Assembly (NCBI GenBank): GCA_035528995.1
Contig: DATKXO010000258.1
Location: 1 to 47,789 of the forward strand
Direction of reading: 5' to 3'
DNA from: DATKXO01 sp035528995
GTDB lineage: Bacteria; Planctomycetota; Phycisphaerae; UBA1845
Length of the DNA stretch: 47,789 nucleotides
Shown here: one piece after another, positions 8,393 to 16,524 of the stretch
How positions within the stretch are numbered: position 1 is the first letter of the stretch
How the letters are laid out: each line of letters begins with the position of its first letter
The notes under the pieces: generated by a model
The model's input: only the letters and a program-made list of their open reading frames with translations
Databases searched by the model: none
Told to the model about the DNA's origin: nothing
Translations under genes and position numbers: made by a program

Positions 8393-11038
8393 TCAGATGT
8401 CGAGGTTGCGGGCGTTGATGGCGTTGTCTTCCAGGAAACGCCGGCGCTGGTCGACGTCCTCTCCCATCAGCACGCTGAAGATGCGATCGGCCTCACGCAG
8501 ATCGAGGTCCATCTGCTCCGCGTCGTCGGGATCATCGGTCAGCGTGACCTTGAGCAGGGTGCGCTGCTGGGGGTCCATGGTGGTGTTGGCCAGTTCGTCG
8601 GCGTTCATTTCGCCCAGGCCCTTGAAGCGCTTGAGCGTGTAGCCCTCCAGGCCCAGGTCGCGGATGGCCCGGGCCACGTCCGCGAGGCTGGCCAGTTCCA
8701 CCGGCTCGCGATCACCGCGAACCAGCAGGAACCGGGCCGGCGGCAGCTCGCCGGCGATGTTCTCCTCCCGGGTCAGGAAGTAGTCCTGAGCCGAGAGCCC
8801 CAGCGACTCCAACTGGCGGATCAGCCTCTCCAGGCGCCGGGTCTCGCTCAGTTCGTAGCGCACGATCCGGTGCTCGGGCAGCGGAGCGTCGCCGCCGTTG
8901 CCGTTGCCTCCCTGGTTCACCCGCAAATGCCGGGCCTCGATGACATCCACCTCGCCATGTCGGGCGATTTCCGCCTGCCGGTATTCCATCAGGTTCTCGT
9001 CGTCGTGGAAGAACCGCCGTTCCGGCTCGTCCTGGCCCGGACGGAAGATCTGCACCAGAATCCGCGGCAGGCCCAGGCTCGCATCGCGTATATCGCAGAT
9101 CAGCTCCCGGAAATTGATGCCGCGCCGGAAGAACAGCCGTGACTTGGCCTCCATCCCGTCCAGGCAGGAAACCAGTCGGCTCAGGTCCGAACCCTCGATG
9201 ACGCGCTCGCCGTCCGAATCGCGCACGATCAACCGGGTCCCCTCCACACCCATCCGGGCCAGTTCCTCGTTCAAGCATCGCTCGTTGAGGATGTAGTGGG
9301 CCGTCTTGCCCTTGGCCAGCTGAAACAGCGGCGGCTGAGCGATATAGACGCGGCCCTCCTCGATGAGCGGTCTCATGTGGCGGAACAGGAAGGTTAACAG
9401 CAGCGTGCGGATGTGTGAGCCGTCCACATCGGCGTCGGTCATGATGATGAGCTTGCCGTAGCGCCGCTTGCTCAAGTCGAAGCCGTCGCGTCCGATCCCG
9501 CACCCCAGCGCGTTGATGATGTTCTTGATCTCCTCGTGGGAGAGCATCTTGTCCACCCGGGCCTTTTCGACGTTCAGGATCTTGCCGCGCAGGGCCAGCA
9601 CCGCCTGCGTCATCCCGTCGCGACCCTGTTTGGCGCTGCCTCCGGCCGAGTCGCCCTCCACGAGAAACAGCTCCGTCTCGTCAACCTTGCGGCTCCGGCA
9701 GTCGGCCAGCTTGCCCGGCAGCCCGGCCGATCCCATGACGCTCTTGCGGGCCAGGTCCCGGGCCTTGCGGGCGGCCTCCCGCGCCTGGGCGGCCTGAATG
9801 CTCCGCAGGACGATCTGCTTGGCCTGCGAGGGATTCTCCTCCAGGTAGTTGCGGAGCTGCTCGTTGACCGTCTGCTGGACGAAGGTCTCGATCTCGGGGT
9901 TGAGCAGCCGCACCTTGGTTTGTGACTCGAATTGCGGCTCGGGCAGCTTGACCGACACGACGGCCGTCAGCCCCTCGCGCCAGTCATCCCCCGTGGGGGT
10001 GAGACTGCCCTTGAGCAGCCCGGTCTTACGGGCGTATAGGTTGGCCACCCGGGTCAACGCGCTGCGAAAGGCCGAGAGGTGCATGCCCCCGTCGATGTTC
10101 TTGATGTTGTTGGCGAAGCAGATGATGTTCTCGCTGAAGGCATCGCTGTACTGCATGGCGATGTCGCAGCTCAGCCGCTGTTCTTCGTCGGTGGCCCGCA
10201 GACAGATGACGTCCTTGTGCAACGGCTCGGCCCCGCCGCGGAGGTAGGTGACGAACTCGCGCAGCCCGTCGTGGAAGCAGAACTCGACCTCCTTGCCGGT
10301 CTCCTCTTCGACTACGCGGATGCGCAGACCCTCGTTGAGGTAGGCCAGTTCCCGCAACCGCGACACCAGCGTGTCCAGCTTGAATTCACAATCCGGGAAG
10401 ATCTCCGGGTCCGGCAGGAACTCCACACGTGTGCCGGTCTTGGTGGTTTCCCCCACGGTGTGCAGCGGGCGAACCACCTCCCCGCGGCCGAAACGCATCA
10501 TGTGGATCCGCCCCTCGCGCTTGACCTCCACCTCCAGCCACTCGCTCAGGCCGTTGACCACGCTGACGCCCACACCGTGCAGGCCCCCCGAGACCTTGTA
10601 GCTGCTGTGGTCGAACTTCCCGCCCGAGTGAAGCACGGTCATGACGATCTCGAGGGCTGACCTGCCGTCGAGTTGTGGGTTCTCGTGTGGCATGGGGCCG
10701 ACCGGAATGCCTCGACCGTCGTCCACCACCGTGCAACTGCCATCGGCCTTGAGTTTCACCAGGATGTTCTGGCAGTAGCCCGCCATGGCCTCGTCCACGG
10801 CGTTGTCCACCACTTCGTACACCAAGTGGTGCAACCCGCTGTGGCCCGTGCCGCCGATATACATGGCCGGGCGCTGGCGAACGGCCTTGAGGCCCTCCAG
10901 CACGGTGATGTGCGACTCGTCGTAAACGTCGCCTCGCGCCGCCGGAGGACCGGGCCTGAGCACCTCCGCCTCCTCCTGCGCTTGGCGACCACGCGGCGGG
11001 TCCTGTTCCTGCGTCTCTGGCGTCTGCTCTATGCCCAA
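8393..11038 (-). CDS. gyrB: DNA gyrase subunit B
   Basis: This 881-residue ATPase/TOPRIM subunit of gyrase introduces negative supercoils together with GyrA, which is not in the window. The GHKL ATPase has N79 in EVVDNAVDEAM, DDGRGIPVG and GGLHGVGVSVVNGLS. The TOPRIM domain shows EGDSAGGSAKQGRD and DADVDGSHIRTLLL, and the end has RRRFLEDNAINARNLDI. A long insert of about 170 residues (roughly residues 570-745) lies between the TOPRIM core and YTLKRFKGLGEMN, comparable to the insert in long Gram-negative GyrB. An acidic N-terminal extension of about 35 residues precedes the ATPase fold. The ATG at 11038 lies 10 bases inside the end of the upstream dciA-like gene, so the two are translationally coupled. 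Confidence 0.97.
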   Translation of the reverse strand: MGIEQTPETQEQDPPRGRQAQEEAEVLRPGPPAARGDVYDESHITVLEGLKAVRQRPAMYIGGTGHSGLHHLVYEVVDNAVDEAMAGYCQNILVKLKADGSCTVVDDGRGIPVGPMPHENPQLDGRSALEIVMTVLHSGGKFDHSSYKVSGGLHGVGVSVVNGLSEWLEVEVKREGRIHMMRFGRGEVVRPLHTVGETTKTGTRVEFLPDPEIFPDCEFKLDTLVSRLRELAYLNEGLRIRVVEEETGKEVEFCFHDGLREFVTYLRGGAEPLHKDVICLRATDEEQRLSCDIAMQYSDAFSENIICFANNIKNIDGGMHLSAFRSALTRVANLYARKTGLLKGSLTPTGDDWREGLTAVVSVKLPEPQFESQTKVRLLNPEIETFVQQTVNEQLRNYLEENPSQAKQIVLRSIQAAQAREAARKARDLARKSVMGSAGLPGKLADCRSRKVDETELFLVEGDSAGGSAKQGRDGMTQAVLALRGKILNVEKARVDKMLSHEEIKNIINALGCGIGRDGFDLSKRRYGKLIIMTDADVDGSHIRTLLLTFLFRHMRPLIEEGRVYIAQPPLFQLAKGKTAHYILNERCLNEELARMGVEGTRLIVRDSDGERVIEGSDLSRLVSCLDGMEAKSRLFFRRGINFRELICDIRDASLGLPRILVQIFRPGQDEPERRFFHDDENLMEYRQAEIARHGEVDVIEARHLRVNQGGNGNGGDAPLPEHRIVRYELSETRRLERLIRQLESLGLSAQDYFLTREENIAGELPPARFLLVRGDREPVELASLADVARAIRDLGLEGYTLKRFKGLGEMNADELANTTMDPQQRTLLKVTLTDDPDDAEQMDLDLREADRIFSVLMGEDVDQRRRFLEDNAINARNLDI

Positions 11039-11433
11039 TGTTGCCCCTCGTGCCGGCGCCCGTTCGGCTCAGGACAGTTGAAGGCCAATTCGCTGCGACC
11101 CAACTGGAACCGAATGTCGCCCACGTAAAACCCACGACACTGCGTGGCGATCAATTCCCCCAACGCCGAAAACCACTCCAGCCGCATGGCGGAGACCAGC
11201 GACTCCTGATCGACGAGGACGGTCAGGACGTTCCTCCGCAACGACCCCAGTGTGCAGTGATTCCGAAACTCCTCGTCCGCACCCGCCCCGATCACCCGCT
11301 GCAACTGCGTCAGATGGCCGACCGTCGAGGTGCACATGCCGTCCAGCACGCGGTTCGCCGTTCGGCCGACGCGCTCGGCGCGGCCGCCCGGAACACGGTT
11401 CTGCTGCACCCAGGCGAGTTGCCGTTCGTTCAC
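11029..11433 (-). CDS. DciA-like DUF721 protein (putative DnaB helicase loader)
   Basis: The 134-residue product shows the DUF721 core: a hydrophobic strand pair LRRNVLTVLVDQESLVSAMRL, a helix SALGELI, and the closing strand VGDIRFQLG. DciA is the ancestral bacterial helicase loader, and DUF721 genes commonly sit between dnaN/recF and gyrB, which is the position seen here. It starts with GTG at 11433, 21 bases after the dnaN stop, and ends 10 bases inside gyrB. recF, usual at this place, is missing. The family call rests on pattern and position; loading activity is inferred. Confidence 0.75.
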   Translation of the reverse strand: MNERQLAWVQQNRVPGGRAERVGRTANRVLDGMCTSTVGHLTQLQRVIGAGADEEFRNHCTLGSLRRNVLTVLVDQESLVSAMRLEWFSALGELIATQCRGFYVGDIRFQLGRSELAFNCPEPNGRRHEGQHWA

Positions 11434-11454
11434 CCCGTTAGTCCCTCGTCGCTG

Positions 11455-12552
11455 TTACGACAGGTTCACCGGCATCACCACGTACAGGAACTCGCCTCCG
11501 CAGCGCAGCACGCCCGGCCGGTTCGGCTCCTTGAGCTCGAAGGTCACCTCATCCTCGTGAACCACGCGCAGAACGTCGGTCAGGAAGTTGGGGTTGAAGC
11601 CGATCTCGATCGCCTCGCCGTCGTAATGGATGGGCATGGTGATGCGGGCCTCGCCCTGCTGCGGCGCCCGGCTCGACAGGGCCAACTCGTTCGCGGTGAA
11701 GCTGAACCGCACGCCGCGAGATTCCTCGTTGGTCAACAACGCTGCACGCCGCACGGCACTGAGCATTTCCGGCACGCTCAGTTGGACGTGCTTGTCGGTG
11801 TCTGTCGGGATCACGTCCTGATGCTTCGGGAAATGCCCCTCCACCAGGCCGCTACTGATCAGGGCCCGCCGGGTGCGCAGCAGAAGCTGGTTGCCCGTGA
11901 CCTGCACGCCCACCGGCTCCTCATCGTCCCCGAAAAGCTGGCGAATCAGGTTCATGGCCTTGCTGGGGACGATCACCTCGAACTGCCGCCCCTTGCCCGA
12001 GCTGACCTCACCGATCGCCTGCGACAGCCGGCGCCCATCGGTGGCCACCAGCGTGAGGTTCTTGCCCTCGGCCTCCCAGAGCACCCCGTTGATGGCGTAC
12101 CGCGTGTTCTCCCGGGCCGCTGCAAACACGGTCCGCTCCGCCAGTCGCCGAAGCACGCCAGCCGGGATCTCCAGGTCCGGATCACCCGACATGGTGGCCA
12201 CCTTCGGAAACTCGGCCGTGTCCTGCGTCAGAATCTGGAAGTGGCTGTCCGCACCACGGACGTGGCAGTGCGTCGCGTCCGCCTGAATGTCCAGCAGCTC
12301 ATCGGCAGACTCGCGAACGATGGCCGCAAGCTTCTCCGCCGCCACCAGGACCTCTCCCTGGTGCTCCACCTCCACTTGGCTGACGACGCATCGCACGCCA
12401 ATCTCCAGATCGGTCGCCTCGAGCTCGACGTGATCCGCCAGGGCTCGAAAGAGCACGCACTGGAGGATCGGCTTGGGTGTCCGCACAGCCGCGACGCTGC
12501 CGGCCACGCTCATTGCCTCGGTCAGCTCTTGTCGGTTGATACGCAGCTTCAT
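11455..12552 (-). CDS. dnaN: DNA polymerase III beta subunit (sliding clamp)
   Basis: The 365-residue product has the three-domain clamp structure. Clear landmarks are the N-terminal MKLRINRQELTEAM, the domain-linking ARENTRYAINGVLWE, VATDGRRLSQA, the peptide-pocket stretch around VEGHFPKHQDVIP, and the C-terminal VVMPVNLS, equivalent to the VMPMRL end of other clamps that forms the partner-binding cleft. Length matches the family (about 366). The ATG at 12552 is preceded by GAAGGA. It is followed at 21 bases by the dciA-like gene and is separated from dnaA by a 334-base spacer. Confidence 0.98.
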   Translation of the reverse strand: MKLRINRQELTEAMSVAGSVAAVRTPKPILQCVLFRALADHVELEATDLEIGVRCVVSQVEVEHQGEVLVAAEKLAAIVRESADELLDIQADATHCHVRGADSHFQILTQDTAEFPKVATMSGDPDLEIPAGVLRRLAERTVFAAARENTRYAINGVLWEAEGKNLTLVATDGRRLSQAIGEVSSGKGRQFEVIVPSKAMNLIRQLFGDDEEPVGVQVTGNQLLLRTRRALISSGLVEGHFPKHQDVIPTDTDKHVQLSVPEMLSAVRRAALLTNEESRGVRFSFTANELALSSRAPQQGEARITMPIHYDGEAIEIGFNPNFLTDVLRVVHEDEVTFELKEPNRPGVLRCGGEFLYVVMPVNLS

Positions 12553-12886
12553 CTGTTCAGGTCCTTCGCCTTGCTAGGTCGGCGGGGTCGTATCCTCTGT
12601 CTCTTGGGCGTTGGTCGCCGGGTCTTTGAAGAGGTTGTATTCTCTAGATCTCAAACTTCCTACTATCAGGTCCGGTGAGAAACCCGTACACAGGGATGGG
12701 AACCCCCGCTAAGTATCGCACGCGGCTGTGCTTAGCCGCATCTCGGGTCGGCACGGTCGTGTGAGTATCCTGTGACCTGCGCCACAGGATTTCCCCGCGC
12801 GACCAGCCCTGCCGACCGATGGACTTGTTCGCTCTGATATCTGCTCAGGTTCCTCACCGCATTACCCACAGGGTGCGTGCTCCCGT
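12553..12886. other. oriC: Candidate chromosomal origin region (dnaA-dnaN spacer)
   Basis: The 334-base spacer between dnaA and dnaN has no coding sequence. It contains four copies of the hexamer CACAGG: 12689-12694, 12783-12788 and 12867-12872 on the plus strand, and 12769-12774 on the minus strand. One is preceded by TTACC, giving TTACCCACA at 12862-12870, one mismatch from the DnaA box TTATCCACA. An inverted repeat, ATCCTGTG with CACAGGAT (12767-12790, 8-base loop), brings two copies face to face. A relatively AT-rich stretch (about 12625-12670) could serve as unwinding element. Origins are often found in this spacer. Function is inferred. Confidence 0.5.
12767..12790. repeat. Perfect inverted repeat in the dnaA-dnaN spacer
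   Basis: ATCCTGTG (12767-12774) and CACAGGAT (12783-12790) form 8-base arms around the loop ACCTGCGC. There is no T-run on either side, so a terminator is less likely than a protein-binding or origin element. Confidence 0.6.
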
Positions 12887-14212
12887 CTAGTCTCCATTGC
12901 GGCGTTCGTGCCTCAGTTGGTCCAGCATTTCCTCGACCGCATAGTTGAAGCGGGGATCCTCGGTCCGCAGTGCGGCAATCCGCCTGGCCGCGTGCAACAC
13001 CGTGGCGTGATCCCGACCGCCGAAATACCCGCCGATCTCCGCCAGGCTCAACGGGGTCAACTCCCGGGCCATGTACATGCAAATCTGACGCGGGTGGGCG
13101 ATGGACTTGTTCCGCTTCTTGCTCAGCAGGTCCGATCGCCGTACGGAGAACCGGCGCGTGACGACCTCCAGGATATCCGGGATCGTCACCCGCTGCAACT
13201 CCGTGCCGGTCAGAGCCTCGTAGGCCAGGTCCAGGTTCATCCGTCCGCCCTGCGTCTGGCTGAAGGCGTCGATCTTGATCAGCGCCCCCTCCAGTTCCCG
13301 GATATTGGAGTCCACCTTCGAGGCCACGAAGCGGACCACCTCCTCCGAGATCTCGATGCAGCGTAGCTTTGCCTTCTTACGGATGATGGCCATCCGGGTT
13401 TCCAGGCATGGCCGTTCCATCAGGGCCACCAGCCCGGAGTTGAACCGGCTGATCAACCGTTCCTCCAGGCTGGGAATCTGGGATGGCGGGCAGTCGGCCG
13501 AGAGCACGATCTGCCGCTGTGATTGGTGCAGCGTATTGAAGGTGTGGAAGAACTCTTCCTGGCTCCGCTCTCGTTCGGCCAGGAACTGGATGTCGTCGAT
13601 TACCAGGACGTCCACATGCCGGTAGCGGTAACGGAACTGCTTGAGAGCCCCACGCTCGACGGCCTCGATGAAATGGTTGGTGAACGTCTCGCAGGAGAGG
13701 TACAGGATTCGGCCCGGGCGAGGGCCGCCGTTGATCGTGTGGCAGATCGCCTGGAGCAGGTGGGTCTTACCCAGGCCCGTCGCGCCGTGGAGGAACATCG
13801 GGTTGTAGGCCTTGCCGGGCGCCTCGGCCACCGCCAGGGCCGCCGCATGGGCCAGTCGATTGCAGGGGCCGGTAACGAAGTTGTTGAATACGTAGTCCGT
13901 GTTGAGCGTCAGCTGCCCTTCTTCCATCTCGAACGACAAGGGCGGCGCGCTTTCCTCCTCCTGCGAGCCGTCGGCCTCGAAGGCAACGGCCACCAGCCGC
14001 CCGGTCGCGGCCTGGGCGCTCTCGGTGAATGCACGGTGGCAGTGCTGGGTAAGGTAGCGGATCTGGGCTTGGTTCTGGGCGCGAATCTGGAGAGTGCCGC
14101 TATCCAGGCGAAGCGGCACCAGTTGGGCAAACCATCCGCGGACGAGGTCCGGATGATTCAGCCGGATTTGCTCGACAATGTCCTCCCAAACGGTCTTGAG
14201 CGCCGCTGTCAT
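12887..14212 (-). CDS. dnaA: Chromosomal replication initiator protein DnaA
   Basis: DnaA is the AAA+ initiator that binds origin boxes and opens the duplex. An N-terminal domain (TVWEDIVEQIRLNHPDLVRGWFAQL) is followed by a short linker; the AAA+ core has YVFNNFVTGPCNRLAHAAA, Walker A HGATGLGKTHLL, Walker B VLVIDDIQFL and the arginine-finger region ERLISRFNSGL. The C-terminal DNA-binding domain ends with YMARELTPLSLAEIGGYFGG and RDHATVLHA, the DnaA signature. The frame is open to a GTG at 14263, but the ATG at 14212 gives a normal N-terminus (441 residues) and is preferred. It diverges from topoisomerase VI B. Confidence 0.97.
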   Translation of the reverse strand: MTAALKTVWEDIVEQIRLNHPDLVRGWFAQLVPLRLDSGTLQIRAQNQAQIRYLTQHCHRAFTESAQAATGRLVAVAFEADGSQEEESAPPLSFEMEEGQLTLNTDYVFNNFVTGPCNRLAHAAALAVAEAPGKAYNPMFLHGATGLGKTHLLQAICHTINGGPRPGRILYLSCETFTNHFIEAVERGALKQFRYRYRHVDVLVIDDIQFLAERERSQEEFFHTFNTLHQSQRQIVLSADCPPSQIPSLEERLISRFNSGLVALMERPCLETRMAIIRKKAKLRCIEISEEVVRFVASKVDSNIRELEGALIKIDAFSQTQGGRMNLDLAYEALTGTELQRVTIPDILEVVTRRFSVRRSDLLSKKRNKSIAHPRQICMYMARELTPLSLAEIGGYFGGRDHATVLHAARRIAALRTEDPRFNYAVEEMLDQLRHERRNGD

Positions 14213-14313
14213 AGTCGCCGTCGAGGTTGTCCCGTCACCAGCCGGCCAACGAGCCACGCACACCAGCCGGCGGCCGGGGAAGAGGAGCGTAACTTGTTTC
14301 TTGGCAATTGCTT

Positions 14314-14327
14314 AGGACGCACGTCCT
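14314..14327. repeat. Inverted repeat in dnaA leader
   Basis: AGGACGCACGTCCT has 6-base arms around a CA spacer. It lies about 15-28 bases downstream of the predicted dnaA start point and could be an operator or a leader hairpin. The function is unknown. Confidence 0.4.
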
Positions 14328-14348
14328 CGCCCGGTATCCAAGCCCACC

Positions 14349-14377
14349 ATTGTACCGGGATTGCCGCCGAACGCCAG
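14349..14377 (-). promoter_or_regulatory. Candidate dnaA promoter
   Basis: On the minus strand CTGGCG (14377-14372, three of six matches) is separated by 17 bases from TACAAT (14354-14349, five of six). Transcription would start near 14342 and give a leader of about 130 bases before the ATG at 14212. Confidence 0.4.
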
Positions 14378-14409
14378 GGGGAAAATGCCCTTGACCGCCG
14401 ACGATATCC

Positions 14410-14437
14410 TTGAAGCCCCACGCGGCTGCGGTATCAT
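14410..14437 (+). promoter_or_regulatory. Candidate promoter of the topoisomerase VI operon
   Basis: TTGAAG (14410-14415, four of six matches) is followed by a 16-base spacer and TATCAT (14432-14437, five of six). The start point would be near 14444, about 47 bases before the ATG of the B subunit. It lies back to back with the dnaA promoter. Confidence 0.45.
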
Positions 14438-14490
14438 AACCGTCACTCGGTGGCCTGCCGAGGGTACACACGCTGCCAGGGACGGCCTGT

Positions 14491-16434
14491 ATGAAGCCCC
14501 CCCACCAGATGCAAGCGGAAAGACAGACTGAATTCGCGTTTTCGGGTGCTACCGCTACGGCCAAGCCGGGTCGGCGGCGCGCGCCCGGCGGAGATGCCCG
14601 ATCCTCCGCCCCCAAGGCGGCGGGCACCCAGAAGGCCCGCGGGTCGGTCCGTGTGGCCACCGCCGAGACCATGGCCCGCGAGCAGCGGGACATCTCGGTT
14701 TCCGAGTTTTTTGCCAAGAACCGGCATCTCCTGGGCTTCGACAATCGGCGCAAGAGCCTCCTGACCACTGTGAAAGAGGCGGTGGACAACAGCCTCGACG
14801 CCTGCGAGGAGGCCGGGATTCTGCCCGATCTGGAGGTGCGCGTCGCCCAGACGGCGGAAGACCGGTTCAAGGTCGTCGTTCGGGACAACGGACCGGGCGT
14901 CGTGAGGCAGCAGGTCCCCAACATCTTCGGGAAGCTGCTTTACGGCTCGAAGTTCCATCGGCTCAAGATGTCCCGCGGGCAGCAGGGGATCGGGATCAGC
15001 GCCGCCGGCATGTACGGCCTGATCACCACGGGCACGCCCATCAGCGTGGTCAGCCGCACCGGGTCCAACAAGCTCGCCCACCACTTCAAGATCGCCATCG
15101 ACACCAAGAAGAACCGTCCCGAAGTCGTACAGGACGAGGAGATGGAGGTCGAATGGCCGCACGGCACGCGCGTCGAGATTCATCTGGTGGCTTCCCACGC
15201 CAAAGGCCGCCAGAGCATCGACGAGTATCTGGATCAGACGGCCATCGCCAATCCGCACGCCCACATTCGCTATACGCCGCCGGCCGGTGAGCCGGTTGAC
15301 TACACCCGTGCTGTCGAGGAGCTGCCCGCTCAACCCAGGGAGATCAAACCGCATCCCCACGGCATCGAGCTGGGCATCCTCATGAAAATGTTGAAGGAGA
15401 CCTCCGCCAAGAAGGTCGGGGCGTTCCTGCAGAAGGACTTCTCGCGGGTGAGTTCTGCGATGGCCAGACGGGTCTGCGCCGGCGCCGGCATCACCCCCCT
15501 GACCTGGGTCAACGCCGTGGACTCGCACGCGGCCGAGCGCCTGTACAACGCCCTGCAGAAGGCCAAGCTCAAGGCCCCTAGCACCGATTGCCTGGTGCCG
15601 ATCGGGGCCGAGGCCATCCTCAGCGGGCTGCTCAAGGAGGTCAAAGCGGAGTTCTACACGGCCAGCACGCGGAGCCCGGCGGTGTATCGCGGCAACCCGT
15701 TCCAGATCGAGGTCGGCTTGGCCTACGGCGGCGAGTTGGGGCCGGACCCGCGCGAGCAGGAACCGGGCGGCAACGGGCGGAATGCCCGTAACAACCAGGC
15801 TCAGGCCCGGGTCATTCGCTTTGCCAATCGCGTCCCGCTGCTCTATCAGCAGAGCGGCTGCTGCATGTTCAAGGCCATTCTGGACACCAAGTGGAACAAC
15901 TACGGCCTGTCCCAGGCCCGAGGGGCCCTGCCGGCGGCACCGATGGTCATCCTGGTGCACATGGCCAGCGTATGGGTGCCGTTCACCTCCGAGTCCAAGG
16001 AGGCCATCGCCGACTACGACGAGATCCGCAAGGAGATCAAGCTGGCCATCGCCGAGTGCGGCCGGCGCCTGGCCACGCTGCTGCGCCGCAAGAAGACCCG
16101 CACCGTATACGCCAATCGCCGCGACGTCTTCACCCGCTACATCGGCGAGGTGGTCGATTCGGTCCGGGCCATCACCACGGTCAACAAAGAGACCTTGCGG
16201 CAAGCCCTGGCCAGCCTGGCCGAGCACCACACCGCCCACGCCGACATGGAGCTGGACGACCACGGGCGGGTCATCAAGAAGGCCGACGCGCTCGAGCACA
16301 CCGTCGTCGTCGACCGTAGCGCAGACGATCCGGCCCCGGAGACACTGTTCGAGGCGGACGAGTCCAAGCCGGCGAAGACCCGCAAGCGCGCCTCGGCCAA
16401 ACGCAAGACCGCCGGGAGGCCGGCCAAGCGCTGA
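14491..16434 (+). CDS. top6B: DNA topoisomerase VI subunit B
   Basis: This 647-residue GHKL ATPase subunit of the type IIB topoisomerase relaxes supercoils and decatenates DNA with the A subunit. After a basic, low-complexity N-terminus of about 65 residues comes the canonical ISVSEFFAKNRHLLGFDN. The ATP site has N100 in KEAVDNSLDA, D132 in RDNGPG and SRGQQGIGISAAGMYG (about 161-176). The helix-2-turn-helix region includes FLQKDFSRVSSAMARRVC, and the transducer region contains RFANRVPLLYQQSGCCMF and PAAPMVILVHMASVWVPF. A Lys/Arg-rich tail ends the protein, as if adding DNA contacts. It heads an operon with a DNA methyltransferase and the A subunit, and diverges from dnaA. Topo VI is typical of archaea and plants and patchy in bacteria. 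Confidence 0.96.
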   Translation: MKPPHQMQAERQTEFAFSGATATAKPGRRRAPGGDARSSAPKAAGTQKARGSVRVATAETMAREQRDISVSEFFAKNRHLLGFDNRRKSLLTTVKEAVDNSLDACEEAGILPDLEVRVAQTAEDRFKVVVRDNGPGVVRQQVPNIFGKLLYGSKFHRLKMSRGQQGIGISAAGMYGLITTGTPISVVSRTGSNKLAHHFKIAIDTKKNRPEVVQDEEMEVEWPHGTRVEIHLVASHAKGRQSIDEYLDQTAIANPHAHIRYTPPAGEPVDYTRAVEELPAQPREIKPHPHGIELGILMKMLKETSAKKVGAFLQKDFSRVSSAMARRVCAGAGITPLTWVNAVDSHAAERLYNALQKAKLKAPSTDCLVPIGAEAILSGLLKEVKAEFYTASTRSPAVYRGNPFQIEVGLAYGGELGPDPREQEPGGNGRNARNNQAQARVIRFANRVPLLYQQSGCCMFKAILDTKWNNYGLSQARGALPAAPMVILVHMASVWVPFTSESKEAIADYDEIRKEIKLAIAECGRRLATLLRRKKTRTVYANRRDVFTRYIGEVVDSVRAITTVNKETLRQALASLAEHHTAHADMELDDHGRVIKKADALEHTVVVDRSADDPAPETLFEADESKPAKTRKRASAKRKTAGRPAKR

Positions 16435-16511
16435 CACCGGCCGCCCACAGCATTCAGTATTGATGCCGGCTCCAAGTGCGCTATGATGGGGCGTCTATCT
16501 GTGGCATGCGC

Positions 16512-16519
16512 AAGGAGGG
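16512..16519 (+). promoter_or_regulatory. Strong Shine-Dalgarno deciding the methyltransferase start
   Basis: AAGGAGGG ends five bases before a GTG at 16525. This makes GTG-16525 the start in preference to the in-frame ATG codons at 16483 and 16486. Confidence 0.75.
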
Positions 16520-16524
16520 CACCG

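Noticed and set aside
8381..8397. TCTGA/TCAGA inverted repeat between the permease and gyrB ends
   Set aside because: The stem has only five pairs and no T-run, so it is too weak to call a terminator.
14264..14490. Search for DnaA boxes upstream of dnaA
   Set aside because: No TTATCCACA-like or CACAGG sequence is seen there; the signals lie in the dnaA-dnaN spacer instead.
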